In this document: piece after piece, positions 1-9,564 of the stretch
Layout of the letters: every line of letters begins with the position of its first letter
Numbering within the stretch: position 1 is the first letter of the stretch
Assembly (NCBI GenBank): GCA_018398765.1
Contig: JAHBMJ010002269.1
Location: 1-20,721 of the forward strand
DNA from: Chromera velia
Lineage: Eukaryota; Sar; Chromeraceae
Direction of reading: 5' to 3'
Length of the DNA stretch: 20,721 nt
Made by a program: the position numbers and the translations under genes
The notes under the pieces: generated by a model
Database searches by the model: none
The model's input: only the letters and a program-made list of their open reading frames with translations
What the model was told of the DNA's origin: nothing

Positions 1-290
1 TCGACGGAAAGCCGATTTTGGGAACCGATTTTAGATCGGCTAACCATGTGACAGCCCTGGAAGGCAATCTACACGTTGCGGACCAGGGCTCGGCCGGCCA
101 CCAAGGCCAAAAAGCACTTCTTGTCTGTGCGCTGACCCATCAAAATGCCGATCTGAAAAATTTTCAGTCAGGTCTTTAGAAAGTTCTCCTCCAGTTAGAA
201 AGTCGGGTCAACAGAATGGGCCTCTATCCACAAAATCTCGTTGTCAAGCATTCCATTGGATTATATTAGAAAGCTTGATAACGACGAAAT
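1..290 (-). pseudogene. Degenerate coding-like remnant, unidentified
   Basis: On the minus strand this edge reads as short coding-like pieces broken by stops. One piece (69-140) gives MGQRTDKKCFLALVAGRALV followed by a few residues and a stop. A second piece, further right, reads MLDNEILWIEAHSVDPTF before a stop. Codons look gene-like but no frame stays open and I recognise no family. It could be the tail of a decayed mobile-element ORF lying mostly left of the window. A small GCCGAT/ATCGGC inverted pair sits in the first 42 bases. The assignment is weak. Confidence 0.18.
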
Positions 291-506
291 CGTGTTCAGC
301 TTGTTGTTCCAGAACTTCATTTTTGGAGGGGTTACAGATTCCGGAGTTTTTTCCCCCTCCGGTATCTGTGTTAGCTAGACACCTCTGGTTGCTCGTGGGA
401 GTGGTTGCCTCGGTGCAAAGGAGTTGTACAACAACTAGAAGGGTTGTTGGACTGGTTTGGATCGCTCAATCAGGTCAGTTCGTTTTGTGTCGTTCCACCA
501 GCAACA

Positions 507-731
507 GGGGGGGGTGGACCCTCTTGCAGGGGTACGAAGCGGGCCAATTTGGTACCCCTGGTGGAGGGGGGGAGTCCAACCTGCTCTGCAGGTTTGCGTC
601 CAAAATATGTCGAGGAAACACTCCTGGACACATTTTGGACGCAAACCTGCAGAGCAGGTCGGACCCCCCCCCTCCACCAGGGGTACTAAATTGGCCCGCT
701 TCGTACCCCTGCGAGAGGGTCCACCCCCCCC
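507..731. repeat. Long near-perfect inverted repeat (hairpin)
   Basis: The left arm (about 507-611) and right arm (about 626-731) are reverse complements over roughly 105 nt with only a handful of mismatches, around a loop of about 14 nt. Each arm carries G- or C-runs, a GGTACCCCTGGTGGAGG-type block and CCTGCTCTGCAGGTTTGCG. Transcribed, it would fold into one long stem. Both arms stay open in some frames, so several overlapping ORFs here are by-products of the symmetry. It may be a foldback/MITE-like element or a small-RNA precursor. No target-site duplication is obvious. Confidence 0.85.
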
Positions 732-766
732 TCCTAATGAGGGAATTGAAAAAATCTTATTTGCAG

Positions 767-2915
767 AGATGAGCCTTCTTGGTGCATGCAGAAGGCTTTG
801 TACGATGTCTGTGAGTGTTCCTATATGGCTGCAACCTGGCCATTGTGGTTTCTGAATGACTGACTGGTCTGCCCTCGGCAAGGCACAAAACTGCCGTCTC
901 CCTTTGTGTGTGTTGTTCACCCCTGCCCCCCTCCTCTGCTCTTTGCAGGTCGTGGGTCTCCTCCAGGAGATGCTTCTTTTGTGTCCCAGTCCTTCCTCAA
1001 CTCCTCCAGAGGTAGGTCTTTGCATTTTCGTTAAGGCCGCAGTCTTCAGACTGCGAAAGGGAGCAGTGCCCCTATGTGCTAAGCCTGTGTTTTTTTCTAC
1101 CTGCCTGACTGCCTCCGAAATTTCGCCCTTCTTGCCTGCTTGACTGCCTTCTAGCTTTCGGCCTTTCTGTCTGGCTAAATGCCTTCCCAATTTCGGCCTT
1201 TCCGCCCGCTCTATTGCCTTCCTAATTTCAGCTTTTACCGCGCTCCTAATTTCAGTTTTCCTGCCTGCCCGATTGCCTTCCCAATTTCGGCCTTCTTGCC
1301 TGCTTGACTGCCTTCCAGAGTTTTGCATTCCTACCATGCTGACTGCTTTCCTATTTCAGCCTTCTTACCTGCCTGACTGCCCTCCAAATTTCGGTCTTTC
1401 TGTCTGCCTCAATGCTTTCCAAATTTTGGCCTTTCTGTCTGCCTGACTGACTTTGCAATTTCGGCCTTCTTACCTGTCCGGTTGCTTTCCCAATTTTGGC
1501 TTTCCTGCCTGCCTGATTGCCTTCCCTATTTTGGCCTTCCTTCCTGCCCAAGTTTTCTCCTAATACTTCCTAATTTCGGTCATCCTGCTTGCCCGATGGC
1601 CTTCCCAATTTTGTTCTTCCTGCTGGCCCGACTGTCTTCCCAAGTTCGGCCTTCTTGTGTGTCTGACTGCCTCCCAGAGTTCGTTCTTTCTGCCTACATG
1701 CCTGCCTTCCAATTTCGGTCTTCTTGGCGGCCTGACTGCCTTCCAATTTCGGCCTTGCTGGCCGCCTGATTGCCTTCCCGATTTCAGCCTTCCTGCCCGT
1801 CCGATTGCTTTCCCAATTTCGGTCTTCCTGCTTTTATGTATCATTCTGATGCAAATTAAAGATACAGGTTGTGTTTGCATGCATGCTTTTATGTGTATTC
1901 TGGCGATTCGACTGACTTTCTGTTTGTGTGCACGTATTTCTGCAGGTGGCGTTCACGGGTGTGCATGTTTAATATATACTGAGATGCCCCCCCCCCCCCC
2001 CCCCCCCCCCNCCCCTCCCCCTACCCCTGACACGCCCGCCGTTGAGCAGTGCCTCGTATGAATTGAAAACAAAACAGTTATGATCATGAGAAGAAATGCT
2101 TCCATCAGATCGATTCAGAGCCATTTAGATGCATTTCTTAGCGTTAATTTACGATGATAGGTACCAGACAATTTATGGTTTTGAAAAAATATATACTCTA
2201 TATATACATTTTTTTATTTCATTTTTTAAACATCTTACTAAGCTTAAATAGTCTTAAATAAATTATGAAAATCAATTAGTTTAAAGGTTAAACTATCTAT
2301 TTTAATATTTTAAAAACTAAATTTTTCAAAGTCACTTTCCAGTACAAAGGTTTCAATTGTTAGTACAGTCAGTTGAGGTCCCTGACCTAAGACACTCACA
2401 AAACACCTTTCCTGACTGTTTTATAGGTCCAGTCTAGGGTCCAGTGTCCCAGGTAGGAAAGACGACTGGCCTAGCGACTGGCGGGTGGGGACTGTCCCTA
2501 CAATGGTGGAACGACTGCCCGCTTGGAGGCCCTGGGNGGGGGGGGGGGACGCCGAGCAAGCGGTGACGGCTGCTCCTAAGGTTCACGCCCACTGGTAACA
2601 AACGCGTACGATAGAGAGGGTCGTTCACCAACATCAGGGGGGGCCGGGGCGTTTTCTCACAGCCTTTGTTTTTCTTTCCCTCTTTTTCTCTCAGGTACAG
2701 CAAGCAGGCCTCTAGAGCCGTCAGCCTCCCCCTCCCTACCTCGAGGTACGGCACCTACTACTAGGCTGCTAGCTCGTATGGGAGGATTCGGAGAGGATAT
2801 CAACGTGGCCGTACAGTCCCTTGAAGGGAACATACCAGTACCACAAGGAGGTGGAGATAGCAAAGAGCGTTTACGAGGGGATGAAGAAAGGGAGACAGAA
2901 GAGGATTGGACATAG
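767..2915 (+). CDS. Candidate spliced exons leading into the retroelement ORF
   Basis: Three segments with good splice signals join in phase. Exon 767-810 follows ...TTATTTGCAG, ends before GTGAGT and reads DEPSWCMQKALYDV. Exon 949-1011 follows ...CTCTTTGCAG, ends before GTAGGT and reads RGSPPGDASFVSQSFLNSSR. The long segment from 2695 follows a strong pyrimidine tract ending CTCTCAG, and reads about 72 codons in the compatible phase (including TTRLLARMGGFGEDINVAVQ) to TAG at 2913-2915. The intron between the last two (1012-2694) would hold the minisatellite. The hairpin would lie in an upstream intron; a GTCAGT donor candidate sits near 476, but the exon before it is unclear. No domain is recognised. 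This could be a host gene 5' end, or an intron-bearing 5' part of the retroelement. Phase agreement by chance cannot be excluded. Confidence 0.3.
1085..1835. repeat. Diverged 35-bp minisatellite
   Basis: About twenty tandem copies of a unit close to CTGCCTGACTGCCTTCCC followed by AATTTCGGCCTTC. Well-preserved copies are exactly 35 bp; others are shortened or diverged. The strand is pyrimidine-rich, and the reverse strand gives a long but meaningless Arg/Lys/Glu-rich reading frame. Its divergence suggests an old array, lying within what may be an intron. Confidence 0.75.
1836..2694. other. Non-coding AT-rich stretch between poly-C and poly-G runs
   Basis: A C-run starts at 1987 and contains an N at 2011. 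A G-run with an N at 2537 ends near 2549. Between them lies strongly AT-rich sequence (2060-2350) with TATATATA and A/T tracts and no supportable ORF. From about 2650 the sequence becomes a T-rich tract ending in a CTCTCAG splice acceptor. The Ns at homopolymers suggest sequencing or assembly uncertainty. Confidence 0.5.
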
Positions 2916-3952
2916 CCTGATTTGATGGGGGAACCCGAAGAGCAGTCACCTCAGACTAGGCCCCCTATCGCTCCCTCTAGCATAGATTCGAGTTCCCACT
3001 TTGCACGTCACCCGCACCCGACGGAGAGATGGTCAAACCCTATCATAGCAGTGATAGCGCCGCCAACCAGGGAAGCACGCTCTTCAGGCCAGTCGGAGGG
3101 GCGGGGCAGACAAACAGGGAGAAGAGACGTATACCGAATGTACCGTTGCCTCCGAACCACCAACTGCTGCGAAGCAGCTCGGACGCCGCCCCCCAGCAGC
3201 TACAGACGACAAGCTTAGCCTCTGCCTCAGCCAGCGCATCTTTATCTAGCAGTTCCGCATCTTCGTCCTCCCAGCCTGTCTTCAGACCGGTACAAATCAC
3301 ACCGAACCCGATGTAAGTGCCAGTCCCAGCGGCCCCGGCATCAGTCTCGGCAGCAGCAGCGGCAGCAGCAGCAGTGTCTGCCGCACCGTCAGTGATCCCG
3401 AGGCCCGTAGCGTCAGTGGTATCCCGTTTCCTACCTCCCCCCCAGCGGTAGTCGGCAGTGGAAGCGTCCCTCCAAGCCCGGCAGCGGGCAGATGAGGATG
3501 AGAGGGAGCGGCAAACAGCAGTATCGGTCCCCAGGAGGGACTTTTCCTCAGGTAGCAGATTCTGTCAGGAAGATTCACAAGACGCTGAGGCGGCGCGTGC
3601 GCCTCCAAAAACAGATTCCGACCTAGAGGAGGTAGGTAGTGTAGGGATGTCATCCTCAGAAGATCAAGGTATAGAAAGTGAGCGCAGAAATGATAGTGGC
3701 CATGGAAGACAGCCCCAAAACCCCCCGCCTTCTAACCTGGCCCAAAGAAACGGGGATAAACAGATGGACGGCTAGGGAGGAGCAGCCACAAGGGCGGCTA
3801 GGGTCAGATACGCTCACCCCCTCCCTCCAAGCATGAACACGCAGAGGGCACAGGACAACCACAGTGACGTAGGTAGCGATGGTGATCTGGAGGACAGGGA
3901 AGACGTCTCAGAACGAGCGGCAGAGTGGGAAGGGAAGTAGGTGTTTTAAAAC

Positions 3953-4483
3953 TTGGTAGACTGGACAGTAAAAGCCTGGAACGACCTGGACATTCCCACG
4001 GACAGACATATTGATCCCAGGCTACGCTCTGCCTTGGCTGCCGTCATCGAGGAGATTGTCGATCGTCTGGGGGATGAGGATGCTATCAAAGCAGAGAGAG
4101 CATGGAAAGCCCTAGCATACTTCCCTTCTATCTTTTAGCTTCCACAAGGACCGACGAGGAGGACATGCTTCCTTGTCCATGCGCCGGTGGCGAATCAAGG
4201 CTGTTTGGGAGGGGGACTTTGAGATGCTAGTCCGATCAGATTCTCTGCGCGAGGATATAGTAAGAATGAGGGAGAGACAGAAGAAGGAGCAGGAGAGAAG
4301 AAAGCGTCGGTCGATGCAGCAGCGCACAGAAGACGACCTGGCCTCTAAGCAGAGACAGGTGCAGGGGTTGATAGAGGAGGAGGCGCTCTTAAAGGCAGCT
4401 TCTCGGCTGCAGTCATTCGGATGGCTCCTGCAACTGCTGCTACCTTCAGAAAGACAGTGAGTATGTTCCCCTAGAGAGCGCAT
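3953..4483 (+). pseudogene. Retroelement pre-RT region, broken
   Basis: The first piece reads VDWTVKAWNDLDIPTDRHID and continues to a TAG at 4136-4138. It carries the RAWKAL...P pattern found just before the RT in this kind of element. The second piece, in another frame, is a strongly charged predicted helix (4173-4460) with many Arg, Glu and Gln. It then shifts frame again to MAPATAATFRKTVSMFP near 4420-4475. Three frames in 500 bases show decay. The function in the family is not firmly known; it may contact RNA or nucleoprotein. Confidence 0.55.
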
Positions 4484-4577
4484 CCACTTCTTTTGAGAGG
4501 CCCTTCCCAGGATGCTAAATAGGGCGACTCGTAGTCTTTATAGCCCTCTTCTTCTGCTTTTTCATCACTGTTACAGA

Positions 4578-5725
4578 AAAACCTCCTGGAGGCCATTAGG
4601 TCAGCGCCGAAAGGCTCGGCACAAGGGGTTACAGGGTGGCAGTATGAGCACTTAGGCTTTTTCCTCCCCAGAGTTGGCTCGGCAGAAGCGCGGATTCTGC
4701 GCATTGCCATGTGTTTGGCAAGAGGTGATGCCCCGGTGGGTTTCATATCACTACTGGAGGGGGGAAGGTGCTTTGCTTTGAAGAAGAACGCACGGGGGAC
4801 GGAGGTGAGACCGATCGTAGTGGGGGATGTTCTACGAAGGTGGGTTATGAGAGCGATCTTCCTGGAGTTCGGTCTTCAGTTTGAGAGGCACCTTGGCCCC
4901 CTGCAGTTTGCTATGCATACTAGAGCAGGTACGGAAAAGTTGTTTCGGTGTGTGTAAACGTGTTTGCAGCGTTCTCTTTCGTCTGCTGTCCTCAATTTGG
5001 ATACATCCAATGCCTTCAATGCTTACGATCGTTAAGTAGTTATGGATGAGCTCCATGCACATTTTCCCCATCTGTATACATTCTTTACGCTATAGTATGC
5101 TATGGTATAGAACCCTTTCTGATCTGGTGTTCAAGGATCAGACAAGTTTCTTGTGAAAGATCAAGTGTGAAGAAGGTGTGCAGCAGGGGGATGTAGCAGG
5201 GCCCCTTTTGTTATGTCTCGGGCTGAAGCCTTCCCGCGATGGTGTGTTGAGGGATTTGCAGGCTAAGCATGGAAGAAAGGGGTGCTTTGTTGGTACTTTC
5301 ATAAACGATGTCTCCATGCTTTTCCCTCTCCGCCCCCTGTCTCAGATTCCTGCAGATGAACAGGACGACAGCATCCTGCATGCATGGAGGGTGAGTGCGG
5401 CTAGGTTACACAGCTTCGAGCTGATGCTACGGCCGGATAAGAGCTCCATTCATTCTCCCTCATGGCAGTTCATGGCAAGCTGTCCGGCAGTCTATCCTTC
5501 TCTCTCCGGAATCTCTCCCTCTTTCACAGGTTTCCGTCTTTGTGGTATGGCAAGTGGGATGGTACAGTATCAGAGTGAACACTTTGACAAAAAACTGAAA
5601 GAGACGCGGGAGCTTAGTGAGGCGGTCGAAGAGTATGGGGACCCGCAGGGAGCTCACCTCCTGATGCGTTTCTGCATTCTCCCAAAACTGATTTACCTCA
5701 CAAGAATTATAGGAGACGTCATCAT
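4578..5725 (+). pseudogene. Reverse transcriptase domain, inactivated
   Basis: This would copy element RNA into DNA at the target site. Early RT blocks are clear: GSAQGVTGWQYEHL, then ALKKNARGTEVRPIVVGDVL at about 4776-4835, then GPLQFAMHTRAGTEK. Motif A (4982-5035) reads AVLNLDTSNAFNAYDR and keeps its catalytic Asp. Motif B (around 5178) reads QQGDVAGPLLLCLGLKP. Motif C (5298-5309) reads F-I-N-D where the family has an aromatic residue, one residue, then D-D: the first Asp is Asn. The thumb-like stretch EYGDPQGAHLLMRFCILPKL follows. Stops lie after about 4957, at 5036 and near 5100-5170. The motif C change alone should abolish catalysis. Confidence 0.82.
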
Positions 5726-5767
5726 GTTGGACAAGTGGTTGTGTGCTGATAAGGAGTTAGGCGAGTC

Positions 5768-7130
5768 ATGGGCATACATCATGGGTTTGTCAGAGCAGGA
5801 GGGGGACAGGGAGAAGTGCGAAATCAAGCCTACCTTCCTCAATACCAGGGGGGTCTGGGTCTTACCTGTTTTTGCACAACCGCGACGGCAGATCTGTTGG
5901 GGAGTTGCAGGGTTACGTTGTCTGACATGGTTCAGCGACTGACAGACCAGGCTTTCCTCGGTCAGGGCCAAGCATTAGAAAGGGAAGCTTTTTCAGCTCT
6001 TTTCTGGCTGCAAGCATCCAAGCGCGAGTTTAAGAGGGCAGAGGCAGCGGCGGAATCGGTGAAACTCAAGGCAAACCATCCGTTGAGACACGGGTGGAGT
6101 TCTATGTTTGGCGTGTGGTGAAGAACGTCATCCGGCTAAGAAGAGCAGAATTAATTTTAAAGTTACCGACGCCATTCACCGATCGCGTAGAGTGTATCTT
6201 TATTTGAAGGTATAGTTCTCTGAGCGTGTCCGCCTGCATTCCTGCTCCGGCAACGGGGCTTCAGCCTGGCTATGCCTGGCTGAGTGTCATTCCCTCATCC
6301 GGTTGGCTGCGCTTTTCTCCCACAGTTTATTGGGTAGCGGTCTGCATTCGTCTTGGCCTAGGCATGATCCCGAAGATGCGCAGGGTAACTTAAAGGGTGT
6401 GTGTGTGTGGGCTAGGTGTGCGGGTCTCCTCTCGACCCCAGAGGGCACCATGCACAGAAGTGCCCGAACGGAGGGGGCATGCACTGGCGCTATGAGCAGG
6501 TAAAAGGCGCGTTTACACAGATTTTGCGTGGGCTCCGTCACACTTACGTACTAGAAGAAACGACCCTGGGTCACTTGGGGGTCGCTACCGATTCCCATCT
6601 CGCTGATCAGAGGAACAAACGGGCAAACATCTTTGCCTCCCTTTTAAATGGTGATACCATCCTAGCGGATGTTTCCATCATTTTTTCTATCTTGTCTGAC
6701 GCCGCCTGCCTGGTAGTGCATATCCGATTGAAAACAACAGGGGCAGCCGCCAAGATGAAGAGTGAGGAGAAGCAAAGAAAATATGCCGTCGCGGCTCGTT
6801 TGGTGGGCCTGCGATTCGTTCCGCTGGTCTTCGAGACCTTCGGACGACCAGATAGAGAAACGGTCTCTTTTGTGAAGGAGCTGGTCGGGATTATGGGTTT
6901 AAGAGCGGGTTTTTCCATGGAGGCGGAGATGAGGGCGGTCCAGGTATTGGAAGGTCCTCGATTGTACGCTGCAGCAGTATGTGGCTATCAATGTGCTGAC
7001 TTCTGCCTTTCACGGCAGAGGTCAGCGGGGTCCTTTCCAGCCAGCCTCCATTTTACGACGTGAGTTCTTAATGCAGCTGGCGCATAAGAGGGACCGTTTT
7101 ATTCAGGAGGATCCTGAGATTGCTGCGTGA
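5768..7130 (+). pseudogene. Retroelement C-terminal zinc knuckle and endonuclease-like domain, broken
   Basis: After a GGLGLT segment (about 5845) and an Ala-rich helical stretch (to 6120), frame 6416-7063 opens with CGSPLDPRGHHAQKCPNGGG, a Cys-His knuckle typical of this element class. Next come RANIFASLLNGDTILADVSI (about 6618-6680) and KQRKYAVAARLVGLRFVPLV (about 6770-6830). These resemble the R/PD...D...K..KY layout of R2-like restriction-like endonucleases, although the PD position reads AN here. FETFGRPDRE follows. The frame changes near 6965, and the last piece (LQQYVAINVLTSAFHGRG) ends at TGA 7128. The fold assignment is inference from motif spacing. Confidence 0.7.
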
Positions 7131-7681
7131 TTTGTTTTTTGATGTATGGATGTGCATGGATGTTTGCATGTTCGGTCTTTGTTTCTTCTTTCTTCTGTTG
7201 TGTAGATATGAGACACTCTGTGTGCATGTGTCGTGCTCAGCATCACGTCTTTATTTTCTTGATTGATTCTACTTGGGGGAGAGCTCTTACAGTGCCGCAG
7301 GAAGGTGTACTACCATGCATCTATTTGCTGGTTCGTTGCATTCCTCCTGCTTGTACTGTTACTCTCAGACTTTTACCCATATTTCTTCCTTTTTTTCCAT
7401 ACTCCATGCAGCCAGTTCGGTTTGGTTTGTGTTTTTTGTCTTTGTGCTCCAAGGTTTGAAGTCGATTTTTCTTGGTATTTTGATTTGAGCTCGGAATGTC
7501 TCGCCATTGGTAGGCTATTTTGCAAGTCTTAAGCCTCTTTTTTGCCTACTCCAGTCGTCATTTGTGTCCTCCAGCCGTCGGTCTTTACTGGAGGTCGTGG
7601 CCGTGGTTCGTTGACCTAGGTATTGAATGCAGGCTTTCTCTTAGGTTTGGATTGAACCTATGCCGTCGCCCCTAGGACCAG
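7131..7681. other. T-rich tail region, no gene seen
   Basis: This pyrimidine/T-rich sequence follows the retroelement stop codon. Several overlapping hydrophobic ORFs of 70-110 codons occur, but they lack recognisable motifs and look like by-products of T-richness. It is probably retroelement 3' UTR or intergenic sequence. Confidence 0.4.
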
Positions 7682-8039
7682 GCGGTATGTACTCTCAGTT
7701 CTAGGCTAAAGACGAGAGATCGTACTATGAAGTCAGCTCTATAGATAGGAGTCTGTCGAGTCTACTAGGGAGAGCGTGAGTTTTGCTTTTCTTTGTAGCT
7801 CTCTACTTCTGTCGTTTCAATCAGTCTTCTTTGTTTTAACTGCATATACATACGTTCTGATCGATCTATATCGGTTGATTTATCTGGTTAGGGACTATTG
7901 TATGGATTTAATTCTTTGGCTTTCGCTTTGCCTGCACGCTCTCCTTCTGAATCGATCCAACCTTGCATTTGTCAGTCAGACGTGGTCAGGTGGCGGTGGC
8001 GGCGGCAGGACACTGAGATATTGGACCCATCAGGGCCGA
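7682..8039. repeat. Direct repeat copy A (~358 bp)
   Basis: It matches 10101-10449 in the same orientation over its whole length, by eye around 90% identical with small indels. Both copies begin with GTACTCTCAGTTCTAGGCTA shortly after a GGTAT and end at GATATTGGACCCATCAGGGC plus CGA. Copy A has a GGC-triplet expansion (about 7991-8008) that copy B lacks. It may be a terminal repeat of an element lying between the copies, or two copies of a short element or a retroelement 3' UTR. Confidence 0.9.
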
Positions 8040-8415
8040 ACTTCTCACATACCCCCTGTCCCGACGATGTCTGATTTCTTCTTTTCTTCCGGTCTCTGCA
8101 TGCAAGACTTTATGCATTTATGAGCGAAGAACAATATCCTTTCAGAGAGGAATATCTTGTCCTCTCAATGCCATGGCAACTTTTAGTATATTTATCTGTC
8201 TGCCTATCAGTCTTTCTCTCTATATCTATCTGCGTAACTCCTCCTCACTCCCCATCTGAGTTTTTGTCCATCCGTAAGCTCTTGAGTCAGTGACTTCTTC
8301 TTCAACTTTTGTTCTTTGCTTTCGAGCTTCTGGCTGATCCGGCTGAAGAGACTGTTGCTTTTTCTCTCCCCTCTCTTCTGTGTACTCCCTTTTCCATCAT
8401 ACTCCTTTCCCCATC

Positions 8416-9120
8416 TCAGTCTGATTCAAATGCTCTCTGTGCTATTCCCCTGGTCTGCCTTAAAGTTTCCCTGTCCTTCCCCAGAGCTCGGAGCAAAAAA
8501 ATCATCCCCTCACCCGAGCGCTGGTCACTGCTCTTCAATAGGGCAATGCCATTCTCTAGGCCATGCTCCCCCCCCTTGTCATGTCCTTCCATGCCGACTG
8601 TGTCTTCTTCTGTAGATGTGTCTGCCTTCGTCTGCAAGGCAGTTTGGTTTTCACTGCGGCAATTTTCATATTTCTCCTTCATCCCTTCAGAGTCTCCCTG
8701 CATGCTTGCAGAGACCGATTTGCTTCTGTTGCTCAGTGTTTCCCCTTGTTCCCACTTCTCTTCCTCAGTTCTCTCTCCTTCTGTCAAGTCCATGCTTTTC
8801 AAACCTGTGTGAGATGGTACATGCAGGCCGTATTTCAGGCGCTCGCACCCCTCAAGCACTCCCGCGTCTGAACTGTGTTCTGTTATCGTTGGGAGTGGTT
8901 CGATCATGTTATCGAGTTGGACATCTACAGGTGTATCCACCTTCTCAATCGTGAATGTAGAAGGCAATGTCCTCTCTCTGTTTAACTCCGAACTTCTCTC
9001 CCAGCCCCTGTTCCAAACCTTCCCCCTCCTTCGTTCTGGCCTTGCTTTTCCTCCTCGCTTCCCCCTCTTTTTTTTGTTCCTTCTGCAACTACCTTCTGTC
9101 TTTGCACTTGTTCCTTCCAC
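8416..9120 (-). CDS. Hypothetical charged protein, minus strand
   Basis: An uninterrupted 234-codon frame on the minus strand. It starts with a Lys/Arg-rich tract (residues ~1-50), then becomes acidic and Ser/Thr/Glu-rich, for example STFTIEKVDTPVDVQLDN and GERTEEEKWEQGETLSNRS. No membrane segment, signal peptide or known domain is visible; it looks disordered. The opposite strand also carries long ORFs through the same pyrimidine-rich DNA, so openness is only moderate evidence. It lies between the two direct repeats, downstream of the minus-strand gene at 9565-10052, and could be an element-encoded product. Confidence 0.3.
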   Translation of the reverse strand: MEGTSAKTEGSCRRNKKKRGKRGGKARPERRRGKVWNRGWERSSELNRERTLPSTFTIEKVDTPVDVQLDNMIEPLPTITEHSSDAGVLEGCERLKYGLHVPSHTGLKSMDLTEGERTEEEKWEQGETLSNRSKSVSASMQGDSEGMKEKYENCRSENQTALQTKADTSTEEDTVGMEGHDKGGEHGLENGIALLKSSDQRSGEGMIFLLRALGKDRETLRQTRGIAQRAFESD

Positions 9121-9280
9121 TTATACGTTGTTGTCTGTTTTTTCCGTCCCTTTGCTTTCTTTGTCTGTCTGTTCCGCTTGCTTCAGTCGTTCATCTCTCC
9201 TTTCACTCAATCTGTCAGTCTTCTTGTTGATCATTTAATTGTTCCGTTGTTCAATTGTTCTCTCACTTCCCCTTTCTGTC

Positions 9281-9475
9281 ATTCTGTCAATCCTTCCTTC
9301 AGTCATTCTATCAATTCTTTCTTCAGTCATTCTGTCAATTCTTCCTTCAATCATTCTTTTAATCCTTCCCTAGATCCTTCCTTCAATCATTCTTTCAATC
9401 CTTCCTTCAATCTTTCTTTTAATCCTTCCTTCAATCATTCTTTCAATCCTTTCTTCAATCATTCTGTCCATTTTC
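9281..9475. repeat. 24-bp tandem repeat (TTCAATCATTCT type)
   Basis: About eight imperfect copies of a 24-bp unit built from two related 12-mers, roughly TTCAATCATTCT and TTCAATCCTTCC. Because 24 is a multiple of three, it gives an 8-residue Asn/Ser/Phe/His/Pro repeat on the plus strand and an Arg/Met/Ile/Glu repeat on the minus strand. The minus frame has a TAG inside the array. I treat it as a microsatellite-derived array. Confidence 0.75.
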
Positions 9476-9564
9476 TCTTCGTTCAATCCTTCTTCTCCTT
9501 CTTGCTCACTGCTGCTCATCTTTTTTTCTTTCAATTTGCTTCTTTCTTTCTCTCCAACTCTGAC

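Larger units (their letters stand above)
2695..7130 (+). mobile_element. Decayed non-LTR retrotransposon (RT plus restriction-like endonuclease type)
   Basis: Read by following homology-like segments through frame breaks, this is one element in domain order. 2695-3775: a low-complexity Ser/Pro/Ala/Gln-rich N-terminal region with acidic patches, probably gag-like. 3950-4480: a helical, charged segment (KAWNDLDIPTDRHIDPRL, RAWKALAYFPSIF) that typically precedes this RT type. 4578-5700: reverse transcriptase. 5770-7130: C-terminal region with a Cys/His knuckle and an endonuclease-like segment ending at TGA 7128-7130. At least six stops or frameshifts interrupt it, so it is inactive. No poly-A tail or target-site duplication was identified. 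The 5' limit is unknown and the 3' UTR may extend to the repeat at 7682. Confidence 0.8.

Noticed and set aside
435..1337. 300-codon minus-strand ORF
   Set aside because: It consists of the hairpin right through the minisatellite; the Arg/Lys/Glu repeats simply mirror the 35-bp unit.
8309..8812. Plus-strand Ser/Phe/Pro-rich ORF of 167 codons
   Set aside because: Overlaps the minus-strand frame in a pyrimidine-rich stretch; no motif, and composition fits translated CT-rich DNA.
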